Shown here piece after piece: positions 38,849-39,390 of a DNA stretch of 39,390 nucleotides. Each line of letters opens with the position of its first letter. Within the stretch, counting starts at the first letter, position 1. Position numbers and translations under genes: made by a program. Source of the stretch: Rubripirellula sp. (lineage in GTDB: Bacteria > Planctomycetota > Planctomycetia > Pirellulales > Pirellulaceae); the NCBI GenBank assembly GCA_028823035.1, contig JAPKCI010000035.1, positions 1 through 39,390 of the forward strand. Reading direction: 5' to 3'. The notes beneath the pieces were generated by a model. That model had not been told where the DNA came from, ran no database searches, and was given only the letters and a program-made list of their open reading frames with translations.

Positions 38849-39352
38849 ATGACCACCTTGCTGATCGCTCTCGGGGCGATGGTTGGATACGTCGTTGCCT
38901 ATCACACCTACGGTCGTTGGCTCGCTCGCAAAATTTTCAAGCTGGATCCATCTGCGTCGGTGCCAAGCATCGAACTGAATGACGATCGCGATTTTGTCCC
39001 GACCAATAAATCAGTCCTGTTCGGGCATCATTTCACTTCTATCGCGGGTACTGGCCCGATCGTTGGACCGGCAATTGCCGTGATGTGGGGATGGCTACCC
39101 GCCCTGGTTTGGGTCCTGCTTGGATCGATCTTGGTCGGGGCCGTGCACGATTTCGGAGCCTTGGTGGTGTCGATGAGAAGCCGTGGGCAAACTGTTGGTG
39201 ACGTAGCAGGCCGAGTCCTTAACAAACGCGTCCGACTACTGTTTCTTTTAATCCTGTTCATGGCCCTGACCATTGTGCTGGCGATTTTCGGCCTTGTGAT
39301 CGCCGCGGTATTCAAACTGTACCCGGCCGCAATTTTTGGCTGCTGGCGATGA
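38849..39352 (+). pseudogene. cstA: carbon starvation protein CstA, 5' part only
   Basis: The first ~160 codons are a clean CstA N-terminus: helices with AYHTYGRWLARKIF, then DFVPTNKSVLFGHHFTSIAGTGPIVGPAIAV, VLLGSILVGAVHDFGALVVSMRSRG and ALTIVLAIFGLVIAAVFKLYPAAIF. CstA family members are peptide/pyruvate-type transporters of about 600 residues. Here the family match stops after PAAIF; a stop follows seven bases later in codon terms, and neither other forward frame resumes CstA. The gene is thus interrupted by a foreign junction or an assembly error near 39331. AGGA ends about nine bases before the ATG. Biologically the gene may be intact; the window edge prevents a decision. Confidence 0.8.
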
Positions 39353-39389
39353 TGCCTCCCAACGCATAGTAATCTTCAGTTGGAATGGG
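39335..39389 (-). other. foreign-looking terminal segment, possible DUF1549-type coding fragment
   Basis: After the end of CstA similarity, the minus strand reads PIPTEDYYALGGIIASS to the window edge. This resembles a stretch in planctomycete DUF1549/PSCyt1 cytochrome-containing proteins as I remember them. It would be in opposite orientation to cstA and would mark a chimeric junction. Seventeen residues are too few for certainty. Confidence 0.3.
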
Positions 39390-39390
39390 G

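Overview
The window looks like a piece of a planctomycete chromosome (Pirellula/Rhodopirellula-like), probably a whole contig. The evidence is the gene repertoire: a ThuA-domain secreted protein, an anti-sigma protein with a DUF1559/H-X-DG-like C-terminus, membrane-tethered FG-GAP/ASPIC-UnbV proteins, a cytochrome c-TPR fusion, tetrahydromethanopterin-type cofactor genes, weak Shine-Dalgarno use and moderate GC. No tRNA, rRNA, CRISPR array, transposase or phage gene was seen, and no gene-free stretch exceeds about 300 bases.

Layout, left to right. (1) 1-5023: a 13-bp tandem array at the edge, a secreted ThuA-domain protein, an ECF sigma factor with its putative membrane anti-sigma partner (minus strand), and a divergent NCS2-like permease. 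(2) 13429 down to 5075: a tight eight-gene minus-strand run. It contains two exported TPR proteins, an ExbB/MotA-type protein, two ExbD proteins, and PabA, DUF447 and beta-RFAP synthase. The last three make or use p-aminobenzoate for dephospho-tetrahydromethanopterin synthesis; several junctions overlap or abut. (3) 13586-16299: two translationally coupled membrane proteins of unknown function with similar OB-like modules. (4) 16429-21864: malate dehydrogenase, a small antisense ORF, an alpha/beta-hydrolase that has lost its nucleophile, a single-domain response regulator coupled to a DUF423 membrane protein, and aspartate carbamoyltransferase followed by a dihydroorotase homologue without metal ligands (a pyrBC' arrangement). 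(5) 30672 down to 21946: three large minus-strand genes: a 1280-residue FG-GAP/ASPIC protein, a five-CXXCH cytochrome b/c-TPR protein and a CRTAC1-like protein, all predicted to be membrane-anchored with extracytoplasmic domains. (6) 30715-33227: a KdaD-type FAH-family dehydratase and an alpha-ketoglutarate semialdehyde dehydrogenase, the last two steps of an oxidative (Weimberg-type) pentose route. (7) 37460 down to 33296: an Nramp-like transporter without the DPGN motif, AsnRS and glutamyl-Q tRNA(Asp) synthetase. (8) 37605-39390: thioredoxin reductase and a carbon-starvation (CstA) gene that breaks off at the right edge, where the last ~55 bases no longer read as CstA.

The strongest leads are: the membrane cytochrome/beta-propeller trio; the fusion of an ExbBD-TPR operon with methanopterin-cofactor genes; two apparent pseudoenzymes (the alpha/beta-hydrolase and PyrC'); the DPGN-less Nramp protein; and the tandem OB-like membrane pair. 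All function calls come from reading motifs; no database search was possible.
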